From Treponema sp. (GTDB lineage Bacteria; Spirochaetota; Spirochaetia; Treponematales; Breznakiellaceae), in contig WQZW01000037.1 of assembly GCA_009780545.1 (NCBI GenBank), positions 1 to 9,023 on the forward strand: a stretch of 9,023 nucleotides of DNA. The letters are read 5' to 3'. Below are positions 5,884 to 9,023 of this stretch, in pieces. Position 1 is the first letter of the stretch. Each line of letters starts with the position of its first letter. A program made the translations under genes and the position numbers. Under the pieces are notes generated by a model that searched no databases, was not told where the DNA came from, and saw only the letters and a list, made by a program, of their open reading frames with translations.

Positions 5884-6426
5884 ATGGCTATCGTAGCAAA
5901 AAAGATACAGGAAGACAAAACCCGCGCCATCGGGGAATTGAAGGAAGTCCTCGGCATTGCGGAGGACTTTATCTTCGCCGACTACCGCGGGCTTACCGTG
6001 GAGCAGATTTCCGTGCTGAGGCGGAGCCTGCGTTCCAAGGACGTCGTTTTTAAGGTAGTGAAGAACAACTTCGCCCGGCTGGCCTTCGAACAGCTGTCCA
6101 AACCGGACGTTTCTTCCTACCTGGTCGGTCCCACGGCGGTGGCGATTGCCCCGAGGGATTCCAACGAAGTGGCGAAGATACTGGTAGAGTTCGCCAAGGA
6201 AACGCCGGCCCTGAAGGTAAAGGGTGCCCTGGTTGCCGGCACGATGTACGATGCGGCCCAGACCGAGGCGTACTCGAAACTGCCCGGCAAGCCGGAGCTT
6301 ATCTCCATGCTGATGTCGGTGATGAACGGGCCGGCACGGAACCTGGTCGCCGCCCTCAACGACGTTCCTTCGAGATTGGTGCGGACCTTCAAGGCCGTTG
6401 CCGACGGGAAGGGAGACGCGGCCTAG
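5884..6426 (+). CDS. rplJ: 50S ribosomal protein L10
   Basis: L10 anchors the L7/L12 dimers to the ribosome, forming the stalk that recruits translation factors; the L10-L12 complex usually represses its own message. The 180-residue product has the globular N-terminal domain, with FADYRGLT (31-38) and KVVKNNFARLA (57-67), and a C-terminal helix region (about 140-175) that binds L12 dimers. The ATG at 5884 follows a strong AAGGAGGG (5873-5880). Because rplA ends only 13 bases upstream, there is no room for the long L10 leader seen in E. coli. The spacer to rplL, by contrast, is unusually long. Confidence 0.97.
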   Translation: MAIVAKKIQEDKTRAIGELKEVLGIAEDFIFADYRGLTVEQISVLRRSLRSKDVVFKVVKNNFARLAFEQLSKPDVSSYLVGPTAVAIAPRDSNEVAKILVEFAKETPALKVKGALVAGTMYDAAQTEAYSKLPGKPELISMLMSVMNGPARNLVAALNDVPSRLVRTFKAVADGKGDAA

Positions 6427-6602
6427 CCGGTCTTTGGATTGATTTTTTCCGCGGCGTTCCTTCGGGGCGTTACGGGGGAATAGAGGACGCTCAGGCTTCG
6501 GGTGCTGCCGTTCCTGTGGGTCCTCGCCCGGCTTTCCGTTTGCGGTCGGCCGGAACGGACACCGTACGGTGCCCGTAAACTTAAGGAAGAGGAGAAGGTA
6601 AT
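6427..6602 (+). promoter_or_regulatory. Long structured spacer between rplJ and rplL
   Basis: This 176-base spacer is longer than the few tens of bases usual between these two genes, and no gene fits in it. It has a T6 run (6443-6448) without a convincing stem before it. CGGGGCGTTACGGGG (6463-6477) matches, in reverse complement, part of the palindromic element at 3020-3034. A near-perfect palindrome occupies 6555-6576: ACGGACACCGT then ACGGTGCCCGT, with one mismatch. The rplL ribosome site follows. It could control the higher L12 output needed (several L12 per L10), or be a leftover dispersed repeat. Confidence 0.5.
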
Positions 6603-6989
6603 ATGGCAGCGACGAAAGAGGAAATACTGGAGGCGGTGGCCTCGATGACCGTTCTGGAGGTTTCCGAACTGGTCAAGATGATGGAGGAGAAGTTCGGCGT
6701 TTCCGCCGCGGCTCCGGTGGCCATTGCCGCCGCGGGTCCCGCAGGTGGTGCGGCGGCCGCTCCGGCCGAGGAGAAGACGGAATTCACCGTGATACTGAAG
6801 TCCTTCGAGGAAGCGAAGAAGATCGCGGTGATCAAGGAAGTGCGTACCGTTACGAGCCTGGGCCTAAAGGAGGCCAAGGATCTTGTCGAAGGCGCACCCA
6901 AGCCGCTGAAGGAAAACGTTTCCAAGGAAGAGGCTGCCAAGATCAAGGAAGCCATCACCGCAGCGGGCGGTACGGTTGAAATTCAGTAA
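6603..6989 (+). CDS. rplL: 50S ribosomal protein L7/L12
   Basis: L7/L12 is the multi-copy stalk protein that contacts elongation factors and stimulates their GTP hydrolysis. The 128-residue product shows the standard layout: the N-terminal dimerisation and L10-binding domain (1-34), a flexible Ala/Pro/Gly hinge (35-57) and the C-terminal factor-binding domain (60-128) with [20 protein letters not shown] and the closing AAGGTVEIQ. The ATG at 6603 is preceded by an AGGAGAAGG-type purine run ending a few bases upstream. A very strong terminator hairpin starts 18 bases after the stop codon, so much of the transcription may end here. Confidence 0.97.
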   Translation: MAATKEEILEAVASMTVLEVSELVKMMEEKFGVSAAAPVAIAAAGPAGGAAAAPAEEKTEFTVILKSFEEAKKIAVIKEVRTVTSLGLKEAKDLVEGAPKPLKENVSKEEAAKIKEAITAAGGTVEIQ

Positions 6990-7007
6990 GGGCTTGCTCC
7001 TGAAACT

Positions 7008-7059
7008 CGGCAACGCACGCCCGGGCTTGGCCCGTGTCTCCGTGCGTTGCCGGTTTTTT
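7008..7059 (+). terminator. Strong bifurcated intrinsic terminator between rplL and rpoB
   Basis: A perfect 12-base stem, CGGCAACGCACG (7008-7019) with CGTGCGTTGCCG (7041-7052), is followed by G and six Ts (7054-7059). Inside its loop a second hairpin, CGGGC-TTG-GCCCG (7022-7034), can stack on it. This is the strongest terminator in the window. In E. coli a partial terminator (attenuator) in the same place lowers rpoBC expression relative to rplJL. The same logic is likely here unless a separate rpoB promoter exists in 7060-7100, where I see only weak candidates (TTACA at 7068-7072 with TCTAGA at 7091-7096). Confidence 0.85.
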
Positions 7060-7116
7060 GTCTTTTCTTACAAAATTAGGAACGCCGCACTCTAGAAAAG
7101 TCCGTAAGGGGGGACC

Positions 7117-9023
7117 ATGACGAAAGGAAAACCAATCGACAAACGCAGGTACATAGGCAAGGACATCCAGGACGTTGCCGCCCTGCCCAATTTGATCGAT
7201 ATCCAGCTATGCTCCTACGAACGCTTCCTGCAACGGGAAAGCGTCAGAAAAGGCGAAAAACTCGAACCGCAGGGCCTGGAAGAGGTCTTTCGTTCGACCT
7301 TCCCCATCGAAAGCCCCAACGGGGACATGAAGCTCACCTACGAATACTACGTCCTTGACGAGGAAAGCGTCAAGTTCTCCGAAATAGACTGCAAGCAGAA
7401 GGGCGTAACCTACGCGATCCCCCTGAAGGCCAGGGTAAACCTCATCTTCAGGGATACCGGCGAGATACGCCAGAAAGACATCTACATGGGCGACATCCCG
7501 ATCATGAGCGAACGGGGAACGTTCATCATAAACGGGGCCGAACGGGTGGTCGTTTCCCAGATACACCGTTCGCCGGGGGTAATCTTCAGCTGCGACGAGA
7601 AGGGCCTGTTCTCCTCGAGACTGATTCCCTACCGGGGCAGCTGGCTGGAGTTCGAGATCGACCAGAAGCGGGAACTGATCTACGCCAAGGTCGACCGCAA
7701 GAAGCGGATTCTCGGCACGATTTTCCTCCGCGCGCTCGGGTTCGAGAGCCGGGAGGAGATCATCAAGGCCTTTTACGGGACGGAGACGCTGGAAGTCGGC
7801 AACGACCCGGAAAGCAGGCAGCGGATATCCGGAAGGGTACTTGCCGCCGCCGTCTGGGTTGCCGACGACTCCGCGGGGAAACAGGAAGATGCCTTGGCCA
7901 GTTTCCCGACCAAGGACGGCGATCCGGCCAAGGGCAACAATCCCCACGAGGGAATGAAGAAGTTGTACCGGGCGGGCGAAACCCTGCTTCCCCACAGCGT
8001 GGACGACATCCTTTCGATGGGCGTTACCTCGGTCGAGGTGATCAAATTCGTAGACATGGAGGTTCCGGACGACCGTTCCTCGAACCGCTCGCTGGATTCC
8101 CGCATCCTGCTGAACTGTTTCGAGCGGGAAGAGGCCAAATTCACCAACGAGAACTCCGATTCCGACGAACCCACGAGGGAAGAGGCTCTTACGGCCGTTT
8201 TCTCCGTGCTGATACAGGGAGAGTCCATCTCGGTGGCGGCCGCCGAGAAGGAGCTTATGGGGATGTTCTTCTCCTCCCGCCGCTACGACCTGGGCAGGGT
8301 CGGCCGCTACAAGCTGAACAAGAGGTTCAACTTCAACCCGCCGCTGGAGGAGCACACCCTCACCAAGCAGGACATCGTGGCCACGATGAAGCACCTGATC
8401 AAGGTCTACTCCGGGGACGAGAACTTCGACGACATCGACCACCTGGGTAACCGGCGTATCCGGTCGGTCGGCGAACTTATGGCGATGTACATGAAGACGG
8501 CGTTCAGCCGCATGGAACGGATGGCCAAGGAGCGGATGAGCCTTAAGGAAACCGACACGATCAAGCCGCAGGACCTGGTTTCGATCAAGCCCATAGTCGC
8601 CGCCATAAAGGAATTTTTCGGTTCCAGCCAGCTTTCGCAGTTCATGGACCAGGTCAATCCCCTGGCCGAACTTACCCACAAGCGGAGGCTCAACGCCCTC
8701 GGGCCGGGCGGCCTTTCCCGTGACAGGGCCGGCTTCGAGGTCCGCGACGTCCACTATACCCATTACGGGCGGATGTGCCCCATCGAAACTCCCGAGGGAC
8801 CGAACATCGGCCTGATCGTCTCGCTGGCCAACTATACCCGTGTCAACGACTACGGCTTTCTGGAAACGCCGTACCGCAGGGTGAACAAAGGCGTGGCATC
8901 CGGCGAGGTCGAGTACCTTTCGGCGATGGACGAGGACCGTTACTACATCGCCCAGGCATCGGCAAAGCTCACCGACAAGGGTTCCTTCGCCGAAAACCAG
9001 GTTTCCTGCAGGAGGCAGGGCGA
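7117..9023 (+). CDS. rpoB: DNA-directed RNA polymerase subunit beta, N-terminal part (cut by right edge)
   Basis: The beta subunit forms one half of the RNA polymerase active-site cleft. About 635 codons are present, open to the edge, which is roughly half of the usual 1100-1350. It starts MTKGKPIDKRRYIGKDIQ after the G-rich ribosome site AAGGGGGG (7106-7113). Visible landmarks include RSPGVIF in the protrusion (about 150), DDIDHLGNRRIRSVGEL (about 440), and the rifampicin region FFGSSQLSQFMDQ through HKRRLNALGPGG (about 501-532), followed by CPIETPEGPNIGLI. N526 stands where E. coli has Ser531, and V513 where it has Asn518. Asn at this place is linked with natural rifampicin resistance in Treponema and Borrelia. 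No stop or frame break occurs. rpoC is expected downstream. Confidence 0.98.
   Translation, partial: MTKGKPIDKRRYIGKDIQDVAALPNLIDIQLCSYERFLQRESVRKGEKLEPQGLEEVFRSTFPIESPNGDMKLTYEYYVLDEESVKFSEIDCKQKGVTYAIPLKARVNLIFRDTGEIRQKDIYMGDIPIMSERGTFIINGAERVVVSQIHRSPGVIFSCDEKGLFSSRLIPYRGSWLEFEIDQKRELIYAKVDRKKRILGTIFLRALGFESREEIIKAFYGTETLEVGNDPESRQRISGRVLAAAVWVADDSAGKQEDALASFPTKDGDPAKGNNPHEGMKKLYRAGETLLPHSVDDILSMGVTSVEVIKFVDMEVPDDRSSNRSLDSRILLNCFEREEAKFTNENSDSDEPTREEALTAVFSVLIQGESISVAAAEKELMGMFFSSRRYDLGRVGRYKLNKRFNFNPPLEEHTLTKQDIVATMKHLIKVYSGDENFDDIDHLGNRRIRSVGELMAMYMKTAFSRMERMAKERMSLKETDTIKPQDLVSIKPIVAAIKEFFGSSQLSQFMDQVNPLAELTHKRRLNALGPGGLSRDRAGFEVRDVHYTHYGRMCPIETPEGPNIGLIVSLANYTRVNDYGFLETPYRRVNKGVASGEVEYLSAMDEDRYYIAQASAKLTDKGSFAENQVSCRRQG

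Noticed and set aside
6439..6448. T-run after rplJ as an intrinsic terminator
   Set aside because: No stable stem ends next to the T-run; only a 4-base CGGC/GCCG pairing lies about a dozen bases upstream.
7207..8763. 518-residue minus-strand open frame opposite rpoB
   Set aside because: Shadow frame of a GC-rich conserved gene; RpoB on the plus strand is unmistakable.

Overview
The window is a stretch of bacterial chromosome, GC-rich by eye, that most likely comes from a spirochaete of the Treponema type. Three things point there. The RpoB rifampicin region carries Asn where most bacteria have Ser, a known treponeme and Borrelia trait. The L11, SecE and RpoB sequences have a treponeme-like character. 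Transfer RNAs and rpmG sit directly upstream of secE-nusG. The assignment comes from recognition, not a database search, so the genus is uncertain.

Left third (1-3123, genes on the minus strand). A CDF-family metal efflux gene (1907-2872) is followed downstream by an ABC exporter gene (1-1634) that runs off the left edge. The ABC frame has one in-frame TAA at 177-179, between the Q-loop and the signature motif, and the protein reads on perfectly after it. It is therefore a recent pseudogene, a read-through case or a single-base sequence error. The gaps around these genes hold several strong inverted repeats, including two perfect dyads just upstream of the ABC promoter candidate and a multi-hairpin REP-like element at about 2947-3034.

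Middle (3124-3836, plus strand). tRNA-Pro(TGG) appears to be its own unit. It is followed by a good sigma70-type promoter (3322-3350) that starts the series tRNA-Thr(GGT), rpmG (L33) and tRNA-Trp(CCA). A terminator-like hairpin with a T6 tail lies between rpmG and tRNA-Trp.

Right two thirds (3921-9023, plus strand). This is the classic block secE, nusG, rplK (L11), rplA (L1), rplJ (L10), rplL (L7/L12) and rpoB; rpoB is cut by the right edge and rpoC is expected beyond it. The genes serve translation (ribosomal stalk and L1 stalk), protein export (SecE) and transcription (NusG, RNA polymerase beta). A very strong terminator-like hairpin between rplL and rpoB, plus an unusually long structured rplJ-rplL spacer, suggest several points where expression of ribosomal and polymerase genes is set separately.

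I found no CRISPR array, insertion sequence, phage gene or defence system. The most unusual items are the interrupted ABC exporter, the intergenic palindrome family, the paired terminators that share an identical 17-base 3' arm and tail, and the rplJ-rplL spacer.
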